Part shown: positions 7,358 through 15,580 of the stretch, piece after piece | How positions within the stretch are numbered: position 1 is the stretch's first letter | Layout: each line of letters starts with the position of its first letter | Source of the DNA: CAYQTE01 sp964420285 | GTDB lineage: Bacteria; Planctomycetota; Phycisphaerae; Tepidisphaerales; Tepidisphaeraceae | NCBI GenBank assembly: GCA_964420285.1 | Contig: CAYQTE010000053.1 | Span: 1-34,468, forward strand | Direction of reading: 5' to 3' | DNA length: 34,468 bases | Made by a program: the position numbers and the translations under genes | Notes under the pieces: generated by a model | What the model was told of the DNA's origin: nothing | The model's database searches: none | Seen by the model: only the letters and a program-made list of their open reading frames with translations

Positions 7358-9877
7358 TTACGCGGAATGCGCGGCGACCGTCAGCAGAGGATCGACCGGC
7401 TTTGTGGTTGTTGACACGGCTTTGGCTGGGTCCAGAATCCGATAGGCGAGGAGTTTCAGGCGGTCGTTGAGGAGGAACCATGCCAGAGCGTAACCCCAGA
7501 CAAACGTCGCCCATCCCCAGCCGAGGGGTGTCATGAACAGGCCATAGACGGCAATCAGCGTGGCGATGATCTGTGTGCCCAGGACCGCGATCCAGAGAAT
7601 CTTCGCGGGTTTTATGGACCAGAACGGGCCTCGCGTCCGCGTCAGGAAAATCGTCAGATGACCGGCCACGGACAACTTCAGATACATCAGCGTCTGGATG
7701 TGCGCGCGGTCGAGCTTAAAGACACGCTGGCCGAGATAAAACAGCCCGAATGCCGACACAACACCGATGACGCCCAGCACCGTGGAAATGCCCAGCACCA
7801 GGCGCATGTTCCACGCCTCGGGTTTGTCCTTGTAATGGACGTTGTCATAGGCAATGGAGAGGATCGCCCCGTCATTGAGCAATGCCAGCATGACGATCAT
7901 GATGGCGGTCAGCGGGTAGAATCTGAACACCAGGATCGCCAGTGTCATGAACAGCAGCACGCGCAGCGTCTCGGCGATTCGATAAATGGCGTAGCTGTTC
8001 ATCCGCTGGAAGATCCGGCGGCTTTCCTTGATGGCGTCGATAATGACCGAGAGACCATCCGTCAGCAGGACGATGGACGCCGCCGCGCGGGCCGCGTCGG
8101 TTGCCCCGGAGACGGCGATGCCGCAATCGGCTTTCTTCAAGGCGGGCGCATCATTCACGCCGTCGCCGGTCATGCCGACGATATGGCCTCGCTGTTGCAG
8201 GATGTCGACAATGTGGAACTTGTGCTCGGGGAACACTTGGGCAAAGCCGTCCGCTTTCTCAATCAGTTGGGTTTCCTGAGGCGTTTCTTTCTTTTTGGAA
8301 TCGCCCAATCCGCTGGCGTCAAGGATATTTGTACCCAGCCCCAACTGTCTGGACATTTCCCGCGCAATGGCGATTTGATCGCCTGTCACCATCTTGATGC
8401 TCACGCCCATCTGCCGGGCGCTGACGATCGTGCCTTTAGCCGATTCGCGGGGCGGGTCGAACAATGGCAACACGCCCAGAAATCGCCACTTGCCTTTCTC
8501 GTCGGCGCGTGCCACGCCCAATGACCGGAATCCGCGTCCGGCAAAGTCGTTGACGGCCTTCTCCACCGCCGCCTTGGTCTCGTTGGCATTTGCCGACATC
8601 TGCAAAATCACCTGCGGCGCGCCCTTGGCCACGTCGAACTGCTTTCCATCAGCGCCTCTGACTGTCGCTTCGGTGCGCTTATGGACCGGGTCGAACGGCG
8701 TGAAGTGAATGACCTGATAGCTCTTGAGCGTTTTGTCATCTTTCACGCCGCCAAGGACCGCCAGATCGATCGTGTCCTTGTCTTCGGCGCGCGAGGCCAA
8801 AGCGCCGGCAAGGATGACCTGATCGCCGGGAACGCCATCGACAGTAAACGCCTCTCCCAGCGTCAGCTTGTTTTGGGTCAAAGTGCCCGTCTTGTCCGAG
8901 CAGAGCACGTCCACGCCGGCCAGTTCCTCGATGGCAACCAGCCGGCTGACAATCGCTTTTTTCTTCGCCAGCAGGCGCGCGCCGACGGCCATAGTGACGG
9001 ACAGAACCGTGGGCATCGCCACGGGAATCGCCGCCACCGTCAACACCAGCGCGAACTGCAACGTGGTGAGGATCGATTCCCTGCGGCAAATCGCGACGAC
9101 GATAATGATCGCCACCAGAGCCACCGCGAGGATGATGAGATAATTGCCGATCTTCATCACCGCGCGCTGGAAATGGCTGACGCTCTGCGCCTCACCGACC
9201 AATTGCGCTGTTCTGCCGAAGTAGGTGTGCGTGCCCGTGGCATACACCAGGGCGTCGATTTCACCGCGGCGCATGATCGAGCCGGAAAAGACCGCATCGC
9301 CGGGCTTATGCGTGGCCGGCAATGACTCACCGGTCAGCGCGGATTGATCCACCGCGACTTCATCGCCCGCCAGCAGGCGAGCATCGGCGGGCACAATATC
9401 GCCCAGTCGCAATCGGATGACATCGCCGGGCACCAACTCGCGCGCCGGCGGCGTGATCCATTTGCCGTCGCGCCGGGCCTTGGATTGAATGGCCAGTTCT
9501 TTCTTGAGTGCCGCGATGGCGTTGCCCGCCTGGCGTTCCTCCCAAAATCCAACCACCGCGTTGCACACGAGTAGAAGGAGAATGATGAAAAAATCCGGCC
9601 AGTGATCGGCCACCGCCGACAGAATCACCGCCGCCTCGATCATCCACGGGATCGGACCCCAGAAATAGGACAGGAATTTCAGGACGAGATTGGTTTTCTT
9701 TTCGGCAATTTCGTTCGGCCCGTATCGGGCCAGTCGTTTCTTTGCCTCGACATCGGTGAGCCCATCCGGCGACGACTCTAACTGTTTCTCCACGTCCGCC
9801 ATGGACATGGTTTTCAGATCGGTCTTCGGATCCGGCTTTGATTGGGCGGCATTGGGCTCAGCGATGGTGGATGCCAT
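7358..9877 (-). CDS. Plasma-membrane H+-exporting P-type ATPase (P3A)
   Basis: This is an ATP-driven cation pump of the P3A class, which exports protons and is common in plants, fungi and some bacteria. The 839 residues show the N-terminal cation-ATPase domain (GLTDVEAKKRLARYGPNEI, about residues 39-57) and the actuator-domain LTGES (181-185). They also show the ion-site helix with IPVAMP (about 284-289), the phosphorylation motif DKTGTLT (D328) and the hinge MTGDGVNDAPALKKAD. About ten transmembrane helices are visible. The length is usual for bacterial P3A enzymes, which lack the plant regulatory tail. A metal-binding N-terminal domain is absent, which argues against heavy-metal ATPases. 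The ATG at 9877 has no good Shine-Dalgarno; Met24 or Met26 are alternatives. Role inferred: pH or membrane-potential maintenance. Confidence 0.92.
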   Translation of the reverse strand: MASTIAEPNAAQSKPDPKTDLKTMSMADVEKQLESSPDGLTDVEAKKRLARYGPNEIAEKKTNLVLKFLSYFWGPIPWMIEAAVILSAVADHWPDFFIILLLLVCNAVVGFWEERQAGNAIAALKKELAIQSKARRDGKWITPPARELVPGDVIRLRLGDIVPADARLLAGDEVAVDQSALTGESLPATHKPGDAVFSGSIMRRGEIDALVYATGTHTYFGRTAQLVGEAQSVSHFQRAVMKIGNYLIILAVALVAIIIVVAICRRESILTTLQFALVLTVAAIPVAMPTVLSVTMAVGARLLAKKKAIVSRLVAIEELAGVDVLCSDKTGTLTQNKLTLGEAFTVDGVPGDQVILAGALASRAEDKDTIDLAVLGGVKDDKTLKSYQVIHFTPFDPVHKRTEATVRGADGKQFDVAKGAPQVILQMSANANETKAAVEKAVNDFAGRGFRSLGVARADEKGKWRFLGVLPLFDPPRESAKGTIVSARQMGVSIKMVTGDQIAIAREMSRQLGLGTNILDASGLGDSKKKETPQETQLIEKADGFAQVFPEHKFHIVDILQQRGHIVGMTGDGVNDAPALKKADCGIAVSGATDAARAAASIVLLTDGLSVIIDAIKESRRIFQRMNSYAIYRIAETLRVLLFMTLAILVFRFYPLTAIMIVMLALLNDGAILSIAYDNVHYKDKPEAWNMRLVLGISTVLGVIGVVSAFGLFYLGQRVFKLDRAHIQTLMYLKLSVAGHLTIFLTRTRGPFWSIKPAKILWIAVLGTQIIATLIAVYGLFMTPLGWGWATFVWGYALAWFLLNDRLKLLAYRILDPAKAVSTTTKPVDPLLTVAAHSA

Positions 9878-9899
9878 TGCAATGTGATTTCGGTGTATG

Positions 9900-10121
9900 C
9901 TACGGCGCGTTCACGGCGGGCGATGGTTGATGCGCGTGCCGGCCCCATCCAAGCGACAGGTCGTCCGTCATCAAATAGACGGCCATGCACGCGAGCATCA
10001 GCACCACGGCGCACCACACCCGCCAATCGCGATGGGCATGCCTCCAGAAGTGATGTCGCGCGTGAACGTGGTCTCGCGGCTTGACTCCTTCGTTCTCAAC
10101 CTCGTGCTTGCTGTGGCTCAT
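9900..10121 (-). CDS. Small His-rich single-helix membrane protein
   Basis: The product is 73 residues: a charged, His-rich N-terminus (HVHARHHFWRHAHRDWR), one transmembrane helix (WCAVVLMLACMAVYL) and a short tail with DDLSLGW and further histidines. GGGA lies six bases before the ATG. It is between the ABC permease and the P-type ATPase, 22 bases from the latter, so it may be an accessory subunit or metal-binding peptide of that operon. I do not recognise a named family. Confidence 0.6.
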   Translation of the reverse strand: MSHSKHEVENEGVKPRDHVHARHHFWRHAHRDWRVWCAVVLMLACMAVYLMTDDLSLGWGRHAHQPSPAVNAP

Positions 10122-10151
10122 TGTATTCCCGTCACTAACGCTCCCGGACTG

Positions 10152-11354
10152 CTATCCCCTGAAGATGTCGAACGGCTCGATGGTGAGAACCTTGCGGATC
10201 CCGATATAGCTTGATATTGCGGCGATCAGAATGACCATCCCCAGGGCAAGCCCCAGGTTCCAGAACGTGATCATGGCCGCGTAGTTGGGCAGCCACCATC
10301 GAGCGATGGAAATCATTACGGTTACGAGGCCAATGCCCAGGCCATAGCCAGCCAATGCCGTAAAAATCGCCATAAACAGAATCATGTAGACCAGCTCCCG
10401 CCCCTTTGCGCCGATTGCCTTGAGCGCGCCGAACTTTTCCAGATTTTCGAGGATGAAGGTGTAAAATGTCTGCCCCGAGATCGAAAGACCCACGATGAAG
10501 CTGATCACGGTCATCAACAGGATATTGGTGCCAATGCCCGTCTTGTAGGTGTAATAGTCGGTGATTCGTTGATTGAATTGGACGTTAGTGAAAGCCACAT
10601 ACCCGAGCTTGGCGACCGACTGCTGGATGCCTGCCACGGCCGCGTCATTCTTGGGTTGGACCAGCACGTAGGACATGGTGAACCGCGTCGATGGAAGGTA
10701 TTCAATCGCGCGGTTGTAGGTTGTATAGAGCGTCGGCACGCCGTTAAGCCCGTTGGATGCGACTTTGGCGATGCCCACGATGGTGCCGCGGTGATCATTC
10801 AGCTCGAACGACGTGCCGATCTGCGGGTTTTCCAACTTCGAGAACTCGGCGTCGTCGACCACGAGAAAGGTGTTGTCTGCGTAAATATCCTGAATGCTGC
10901 CCTGTTCGAGATCGGGACGGCCAAAGAGGCTTTGGTCGTCCAGCCCGACGACGGTGACGGATTGATAATCGCCGCTGTTGAGCTTGACCAGCGCGCCGCC
11001 GATGAAGAGCGGCACCGCGTAGCTGACGCCGTCCATGCTGCGCGTCGCATCCAGCACATAATCGGGCAATGCGATCGGACTGGTGGCCGTATTGACGGCC
11101 GGGTCCATGATCCACATGGCCGCGGGGATATTGGTGACGGTCGAATAGGCGCGGTTGAGAATTCCGGCGAACATGGCGGTCATCTGCATCATCAGGAACA
11201 CGGCGAAGGTGATGCCGATGAGCAGCGCCGAGAACTTGGCCTTGTCATTGACCAGCAGCTTGAACCCGATGCGCAGGATGCCGGCGTATTTCATGAAGCC
11301 CCGCCTGTTCCCGGCGGTATTTGATTGAACGATGGGCATCGCATTCACTGTCAT
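10152..11354 (-). CDS. ABC transporter permease, FtsX/DevC-like
   Basis: The product has 400 residues and the MacB/FtsX layout: one N-terminal helix (FSALLIGITFAVFLMMQ), a large extracytoplasmic domain of about 200 residues, and three C-terminal helices, the first near ILLMTVISFIVGLSISGQ and the last near LGLALGMVILIAAISSYI. The short cytoplasmic motif LEKFGALKAIGAKGREL between helices is the family's coupling region. With the preceding ATPase and HlyD-like adaptor it forms a tripartite exporter of the DevBCA or MacAB type; the substrate is unknown. It starts 30 bases after the adaptor. Met21 at 11294 is a plausible alternative start because the conserved region begins there. Confidence 0.85.
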   Translation of the reverse strand: MTVNAMPIVQSNTAGNRRGFMKYAGILRIGFKLLVNDKAKFSALLIGITFAVFLMMQMTAMFAGILNRAYSTVTNIPAAMWIMDPAVNTATSPIALPDYVLDATRSMDGVSYAVPLFIGGALVKLNSGDYQSVTVVGLDDQSLFGRPDLEQGSIQDIYADNTFLVVDDAEFSKLENPQIGTSFELNDHRGTIVGIAKVASNGLNGVPTLYTTYNRAIEYLPSTRFTMSYVLVQPKNDAAVAGIQQSVAKLGYVAFTNVQFNQRITDYYTYKTGIGTNILLMTVISFIVGLSISGQTFYTFILENLEKFGALKAIGAKGRELVYMILFMAIFTALAGYGLGIGLVTVMISIARWWLPNYAAMITFWNLGLALGMVILIAAISSYIGIRKVLTIEPFDIFRG

Positions 11355-11384
11355 TCTGGTTTGATCGGACGGGGTGCCGGGGCG

Positions 11385-12596
11385 CTATTGTTTCGCTATG
11401 TACACATCCACCATCTGGCCCGGGTAGACGGGAGCGTCCTTTTTCTCGAATCGGAAAATCACCGGGAGCACCCGCAGGTCCACTTGCTCCTGTCGCTCGT
11501 TGGATAACTCGATCTTGGGTGATACGTAGGGCTGGATCCGAACGAATTCGAGCGGCACTTTGATGTCCGTGCCGGTGATCGACATCTGCGCCTTAATATG
11601 CCCGGGCGCCGGCAGCCGCGAGACCAGAATCTCGTCGACATAGCAGCGCACGTCCAGATAATCCTGAGGCGCTCCCATTACCACCAGCGGATCAAACAAC
11701 TGCGTGTACGAGTCATAGGCGCCCTGCGACGACACATAGCCACCGGCCGCGGCGTTGACGGTGAGAGCGACGCCGTCGATTGGCGCTTTAACTGAATACT
11801 TTTGCAGCAATGCGTTGGCCGATTTGTACGCCTGGTTGAGCGATTCGTACTGCTTTTCCTGGTTGGCGATGTCGTAACTCCATGCTCCGGCCTCGGTGAG
11901 GTCATATTGTTTGTTAGCGACGTCAAGTGCGCTGGTCGCCTGGTCGACGGCGTCCTCGGCGGCATCAAACACCGCCGCGCTGATCGATCGCGAGTCGACT
12001 TTGTAGGATGCGAGATCCAGGTCGTATTGGTCGCGGGCCTGTTTTAGGTTGGATTCGGCCAGCGTGACTTGCGATTTGGCAATTGCCAGCGTCTCAATTC
12101 TTGGCTCGGCCTTGAGTTCATTGAGAAGGGACAGGGCGGCATCCGACTGAAGTCTGAGCTGCTCGGTGGTCGCCAGTTGCACGGAATCGTCGATGGTGAA
12201 CAGCGGAGTGCCGGCCGACACAATCTGGCCCTCGCGCGCCAGCACCTGCGTGATCGGTCCGGACACTTCGGGATAAATATTGATGTCCACACCGCTCGGC
12301 TGATCGCTCTCGATCATGCCGTTGGCAAAGATGGCCGACTCGTAAGGGTTGCTGACCGGCTGAAAAACGGCCGGGGGCGTCTTCCTCTCAAGGCCCATGA
12401 GGTAGGCGGCCGCCAGACCGGCCAGGATTCCCGCGATCGAAAGCGCAAAAATGAAGTAATTTCTGACGTTGCGCGGAGGCTTGGTTGCCTTGGCCTCTGG
12501 TTCGGTAAGCTTGGCTTCGGGCTTGGGCTTGATGGCTTCGGTCGAAGGCTCAGGCTGTGTTGCGTTCACTTGAGGTTTGGTTTCATCAGCGTTCAT
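11385..12596 (-). CDS. HlyD/DevB-like periplasmic adaptor of an ABC exporter
   Basis: The 403-residue product starts with a Pro/Glu/Lys-rich cytoplasmic tail (about 42 residues), then one transmembrane helix. A split biotinyl-lipoyl domain follows (INIYPEVSGPITQVLAREGQ ... and SVKAPIDGVALTVN), separated by a long alpha-helical hairpin (about residues 145-265) that would contact an outer-membrane partner. A beta-barrel domain ends the protein (PVYPGQMVDVYIAKQ). This is the adaptor linking the FtsX-like permease to the outer membrane. The ATG directly follows the TGA of the ATPase gene without a spacer, which indicates translational coupling. Confidence 0.87.
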   Translation of the reverse strand: MNADETKPQVNATQPEPSTEAIKPKPEAKLTEPEAKATKPPRNVRNYFIFALSIAGILAGLAAAYLMGLERKTPPAVFQPVSNPYESAIFANGMIESDQPSGVDINIYPEVSGPITQVLAREGQIVSAGTPLFTIDDSVQLATTEQLRLQSDAALSLLNELKAEPRIETLAIAKSQVTLAESNLKQARDQYDLDLASYKVDSRSISAAVFDAAEDAVDQATSALDVANKQYDLTEAGAWSYDIANQEKQYESLNQAYKSANALLQKYSVKAPIDGVALTVNAAAGGYVSSQGAYDSYTQLFDPLVVMGAPQDYLDVRCYVDEILVSRLPAPGHIKAQMSITGTDIKVPLEFVRIQPYVSPKIELSNERQEQVDLRVLPVIFRFEKKDAPVYPGQMVDVYIAKQ

Positions 12597-13313
12597 TCAG
12601 TTCGCTTTTTCCGTCGCCGTGAGGTGTCCATCTTCCATATGAAGAATCCGGTCCGCATATTCGTTGATGCGCGCATCATGGGTGACGATCAGGATGCAGC
12701 GATGTGCATTGAGGATTTTCTCTTTCACGAAGGCGATGATCATTCGCCCTGTGTCGCCGTCCAGGGAGGCGGTTGGTTCGTCGAGAATCAGGATCTCTGG
12801 AGTGCTGATCATCGCGCGGGCGATCGCCACGCGCTGTTGCTCGCCGCCGGAGAGCTTCACGGGCAGAATCTCGCTCCTGGCCTTGAGCCCGACAATCGCG
12901 AGCTGTTTCTTCGCCTCGGCGATGGACTCGCTCCAGTCGCGCTGCTTCAGGATCAATGGGATCGCGACATTTTCCGCCGTGGTCAACCGCGGGAAGAGAT
13001 GGTAGTCCTGAAAGACGAAACCAATTGTGTTCAGACGGAAATCCGCCAACTGGTCATTGGTGAGCGTCCAGATGTCGGCGCCTTTGACCATGACCTTGCC
13101 AGCATTGGGACGCAGAATGCCGGAGATCATGCTGAGCAGCGTGGTCTTGCCGCTGCCGGATGGGCCGACGACGAACAGCATCTCGCCGAAGTGAGCGACA
13201 AGGCCGACACCGTTGACGGCCGTCGTGCGGGTCTCGCCTTCGCCAAACCATTTTGTCAGACCGGTCGCGACGATCGCCTGATTTTCCGGTGATGTTGCGC
13301 CAGCGAGGGTCAT
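12597..13313 (-). CDS. ABC transporter ATP-binding protein (MacB/LolD/DevA type)
   Basis: This is the ATPase of the exporter. The 238 residues show Walker A GPSGSGKTTLL, Q-loop VFQDYHLFPRL, signature LSGGEQQRVAIARAM, Walker B ILILDEPTASLD and the switch histidine in IVTHD. Short single-domain ATPases with this signature pair with FtsX-type permeases. I chose the ATG at 13313 because the longer form begins at a TTG; a weak GGCGGG precedes it. The start overlaps the stop of the Ala-rich open frame (ATGA), and an intrinsic terminator lies 34 bases upstream, so read-through or a separate promoter is needed. Confidence 0.92.
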   Translation of the reverse strand: MTLAGATSPENQAIVATGLTKWFGEGETRTTAVNGVGLVAHFGEMLFVVGPSGSGKTTLLSMISGILRPNAGKVMVKGADIWTLTNDQLADFRLNTIGFVFQDYHLFPRLTTAENVAIPLILKQRDWSESIAEAKKQLAIVGLKARSEILPVKLSGGEQQRVAIARAMISTPEILILDEPTASLDGDTGRMIIAFVKEKILNAHRCILIVTHDARINEYADRILHMEDGHLTATEKAN

Positions 13314-13615
13314 ACGCTTGCCCGCCAAACCGTTGATCGCAAATCCAAAAAAAGAGCCGACGCAATCGCTTGCGCCCGCGGTTGGCTCTTGCTGGGAACC
13401 TCATGGCCCCGCCCGGCGCGTTCATCCAGGGTTTGGTTGGCGGTGCGGGCGATTTGATCGGCCGCCGCGTTCGCAAGTCGTGCCGCCTGGTCCCTCGCCC
13501 TATTGGCGGCATGGGCGGCATCATCCGCTGCCTTGTTGGCGGCCCGTGCGCGTTCATCGGCCGTTTGCGCGGTCGTCTGATGGTCTGCCGGGTCTCTTGG
13601 TTCTGAGGGCGTCAT
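13310..13615 (-). CDS. Ala-rich coiled-coil-like small protein
   Basis: The product is 101 residues. Residues about 15-67 are built of repeated A-N-x-A-(A/R)-D-x-A units (RAANKAADDAAHAANRARDQ and on), predicted as one long amphipathic helix; no signal peptide is visible. It resembles stress-type helical proteins (CsbD- or LEA-like composition) but matches no family I can name. The last 28 codons run through a strong intrinsic terminator and overlap the ABC ATPase start, so the true 3' end is doubtful. AGGA lies nine bases before the ATG. Confidence 0.5.
   Translation of the reverse strand: MTPSEPRDPADHQTTAQTADERARAANKAADDAAHAANRARDQAARLANAAADQIARTANQTLDERAGRGHEVPSKSQPRAQAIASALFLDLRSTVWRASV
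13347..13388 (-). terminator. Intrinsic terminator before the ABC operon
   Basis: On the minus strand the stem GAGCC ... GGCTC (13354-13388) is followed by seven T (13347-13353). The 3' arm GCGTCGGCTC and T-run resemble the terminators of the leader elements, but no core motif lies upstream. It sits inside the Ala-rich open frame. Confidence 0.65.
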
Positions 13616-13649
13616 CGGTTGTATCCTGGGGGCAACGGGGGCAACCGCG

Positions 13650-13805
13650 CTAATGCAGATGGCCCATCAACATCAGGATGACGACAATCAACAATACGAA
13701 TCCCAAGCCGCCGCTTGGGCCATAACCCCAATTGCGGCTGTAGCCCCAGTGGGGCAATCCGCCGAAAAGAAGACCGATCAGGACGATGAGGAGTATCAAG
13801 CCCAT
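13650..13805 (-). CDS. DUF3309 family membrane peptide
   Basis: The product is 51 residues: a hydrophobic helix (GLILLIVLIGLLFGGLP), the conserved centre HWGYSRNWGYGPSGGLG, and a second helix. The W.YSR.WGYGPSGG block is the hallmark of DUF3309, a tiny membrane protein of unknown role often found near stress genes. The ATG at 13805 has AAAGG upstream; a longer frame from 13853 reads through the terminator and is not credible. Confidence 0.82.
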   Translation of the reverse strand: MGLILLIVLIGLLFGGLPHWGYSRNWGYGPSGGLGFVLLIVVILMLMGHLH

Positions 13806-13827
13806 AGGAGTGCCTTTCGAAATCTTC

Positions 13828-13873
13828 AAAAAATCGCGCGGCCGAGCGAACACACGTCCGCACCGGCCGCGCG
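13828..13873 (-). terminator. Intrinsic terminator after the DUF3568-like gene
   Basis: A perfect 10-bp stem CGCGCGGCCG / CGGCCGCGCG (13835-13844 and 13864-13873) is followed on the minus strand by A and six T. It ends transcription just behind the lipoprotein gene and before DUF3309. Confidence 0.85.
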
Positions 13874-13883
13874 ACGTGGGTGT

Positions 13884-14258
13884 TCAAAGCCAGCTTGCGC
13901 GATCGTCGTTGATCTTGTCGATCAATTGTTTGCGGGAGGCTTCGTCGATGCCGTGGATCGTCACCTTGGAGACGTTGTCGCCGGACTGCGCGATGTCGAT
14001 GGTCACGTCATCGCCCTGGGCGTTCTTGGCCGTGACTTTGCCGTCGATCTTCGTGCCGGTGGCAACGATGTTCGTCAGTTTGAGGTCTACGGCGGCCTTC
14101 TGCGCGGAACTGGTCACCTTGTCGGTCGGTCCGTTCACATTTGTCGTCGAATAGCCCAGCGTATCGGTGACGCCGGGACTCGACGTCTGGCAGCCCGGCA
14201 GGGTTGTGAGAAGGAATGCGGCGACCAGGAGGCCGAGCGTTGGCAGTGCAATTTTCAT
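13884..14258 (-). CDS. Lipoprotein, DUF3568-like
   Basis: The product is 124 residues. It has a signal peptide with lipobox LTTLPGC, then a compact domain with KVTSSAQKAAVDLKLTNIVA, a middle part TKIDGKVTAKNAQGDDVTID and a final GDNVSKVTIHG. That order (helix, then GxVxAxxxxGxxVxI strands, then xNxSKVxI) is the pattern of DUF3568 lipoproteins of unknown function. I chose the ATG at 14258 instead of the TTG at 14273. It is followed by a strong terminator. The 185 bases upstream contain no recognisable leader element. Confidence 0.65.
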   Translation of the reverse strand: MKIALPTLGLLVAAFLLTTLPGCQTSSPGVTDTLGYSTTNVNGPTDKVTSSAQKAAVDLKLTNIVATGTKIDGKVTAKNAQGDDVTIDIAQSGDNVSKVTIHGIDEASRKQLIDKINDDRASWL

Positions 14259-14443
14259 AATGGGTTCTTTCAAGTAGTGCCGTTGCCACGAATACGCTGC
14301 GGCTTCGGCGGGAATTCCCCCGGGGACAAGTCACCGGAAACACGTCCGGCAACTCGATAAGAACCTGACCTTTGGTCCGGCTCCTCTTGATGTCGCAGCT
14401 CGTCCTTTCGCCATCCAGGCGTTTGCGGAACCATCTTGATTCG

Positions 14444-14662
14444 TCAGGCCTTGCTGCCGCGGGGGCCGAACACGGTCAGCAGCAGCCCGAAAAGGGCCGC
14501 CGCCCCGCCGCCGATCATGTACCACGCCGTCGCCTGGGTGAATCGCCCGGTGAAGGTATGGCTGATCTGGTCGGCGGCCGAGTTGGATGCGTTCATGCCG
14601 ACGATCAGCACAATGACGCCGACCACCAGCAGCACAAGGCCGAAAATACGTTGTGGGCTCAT
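14444..14662 (-). CDS. DUF3185 family membrane protein
   Basis: The product is 72 residues with two transmembrane helices. It starts MSPQRIFGLVLLVVG, continues GMNASNSAADQISHTFTGRF and ends with FGPRG, which is the full DUF3185 pattern. The family consists of small inner-membrane proteins of unknown function found beside stress and envelope genes. GGAG lies six bases before the chosen ATG at 14662; a frame four codons longer lacks such a site. Confidence 0.85.
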   Translation of the reverse strand: MSPQRIFGLVLLVVGVIVLIVGMNASNSAADQISHTFTGRFTQATAWYMIGGGAAALFGLLLTVFGPRGSKA

Positions 14663-14716
14663 GACGGACTCCAATGAAAAGAAAGACGTTTCGAGATTCA
14701 GCCCCGGGCCAACCGG

Positions 14717-14992
14717 TCAATGCGCCAAATCGTGCGGCAAGGGCCTTGCTCGCCGGGGTTTGTTGTAGGGGCGTCGGGCGGCGCCGGTCAGCAGGCAGCG
14801 TGGATATGCAAATCGTTCCCACGCGCTGGCGGCGCACTTGGGGCAGCGCGGCGGTGCAATGATGGCATCTTCCGGCTCAAAGCCGCACGAACGGCACTGC
14901 AGCCGAAACGGAAATGTCTTGGTTGGCAATGCCCTTGCGGCTCGGCTTTCCATTCGCTCATGCGATCCAAATTGTTCCATCGAGATTGACAT
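14717..14992 (-). CDS. Small zinc-ribbon protein
   Basis: The product is 91 residues. The central part CRSCGFEPEDAIIAPPRCPK followed by CAASAWERF has two CxxC pairs 16 residues apart, a rubredoxin-like zinc ribbon. Similar small proteins are often described as hydrogenase-maturation-like or rubrerythrin-like zinc ribbons; no enzymatic motif is present. The basic C-terminus (ARRPYNKPRRARP) could bind nucleic acid. AGGAG stands seven bases before the ATG at 14992. It is 70 bases downstream of csrA on the same strand and may share its transcript. Confidence 0.65.
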   Translation of the reverse strand: MSISMEQFGSHERMESRAARALPTKTFPFRLQCRSCGFEPEDAIIAPPRCPKCAASAWERFAYPRCLLTGAARRPYNKPRRARPLPHDLAH

Positions 14993-15062
14993 TGTGCTCT
15001 CCTAACCTGACTTGCGGTTGATCCTGTTTTGACGGCCGGGCGTGAGCCTGCGCGGCGGTTCC

Positions 15063-15293
15063 CTATGCAACCGGCGGCGGGATGTCTTCCCGCCGGCTGT
15101 CTGTCGCCGCGATGGCGCCCATCCGCTGCAACACTTCCAACCGGTTGACGGGAACATCGTTGGAGACCGCGAAGCCCAAACGCACCCGGCCGCGGCCGAT
15201 CTCCAGAACAGTCACGGTACACATCCGGTCGATCCCGCCGGCGGGATCACCAACGACTACTGATTCGCAGTTCCTTCTCGATAAGACCAACAT
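15063..15293 (-). CDS. csrA: Carbon storage regulator CsrA
   Basis: CsrA is a dimeric RNA-binding protein that binds GGA motifs in leaders and controls translation, RNA stability or termination. The 76 residues begin MLVLSRR and continue with VTVLEIGRGRVRLGFAVSND and VPVNRLEV, matching the family's beta strands and the RNA-contact residues near the N-terminus and in VPVxRxEV. The usual ESIVIGD appears as ESVVVGD, and a short GIDRMC insertion precedes the second strand. GGAGG is seven bases before the ATG at 15293. Leader element C ends 55 bases upstream, so csrA itself belongs to the leader set. Confidence 0.92.
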   Translation of the reverse strand: MLVLSRRNCESVVVGDPAGGIDRMCTVTVLEIGRGRVRLGFAVSNDVPVNRLEVLQRMGAIAATDSRREDIPPPVA

Positions 15294-15348
15294 GACGGAT
15301 CCTCCGTTCATTTGACCAGACGCTTCATTGGCCCAGGGAGCACGGCAT

Positions 15349-15509
15349 AAAAACAAAAAAAGCCGACGCAATCGAACACCATCGGTGTTCGTTTGCGTCG
15401 GCTTACTCGTTAACGGGTCTTCCGGCTTTTCGGCCGGATTACCCTTTATTTAGTCTTCCGTGGACTTCGATATTTTACCGGGGAGCTTGACAGACTGACC
15501 GCTCCACCA
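15349..15509 (-). ncRNA. Leader RNA element C, upstream of csrA
   Basis: On the minus strand the RNA begins near 15509 with TGGTGGAGCG, forms a GGAGC ... GCTCC stem, then carries the core CGGAAGACTAAATAAAGGGT. A GNRA-like hairpin follows (TCCGGC, CGAAAA, GCCGGA) closed by GGGT/ACCC, and then CGTTAACGAGTAAGCCGACG. A near-perfect terminator (15361-15403, about 18 bp) and T-rich tract (15349-15360) end it. It is the clearest copy of the family together with B, D and F. Confidence 0.68.
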
Positions 15510-15515
15510 ACGCGC

Positions 15516-15543
15516 ATCATAGACCTCCCGGGTAAATTAGCAA
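15516..15543 (-). promoter_or_regulatory. Sigma70-like promoter of element C
   Basis: On the minus strand TTGCTA (15538-15543), 16 bp, TATGAT (15516-15521). It is divergent from the DUF2294 gene at 15581, with an 18-bp palindrome between them. Confidence 0.6.
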
Positions 15544-15545
15544 GA

Positions 15546-15563
15546 CAATTCTTGGAAGAATTG
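15546..15563. promoter_or_regulatory. 18-bp palindrome, possible operator
   Basis: CAATTCTT and AAGAATTG face each other around GG: eight perfect bases on each side. It sits between the csrA leader promoter and the start of the first DUF2294 gene, where a dimeric repressor or activator could control both directions. No regulator is assigned. Confidence 0.5.
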
Positions 15564-15580
15564 ATATATTATCCGCCACT

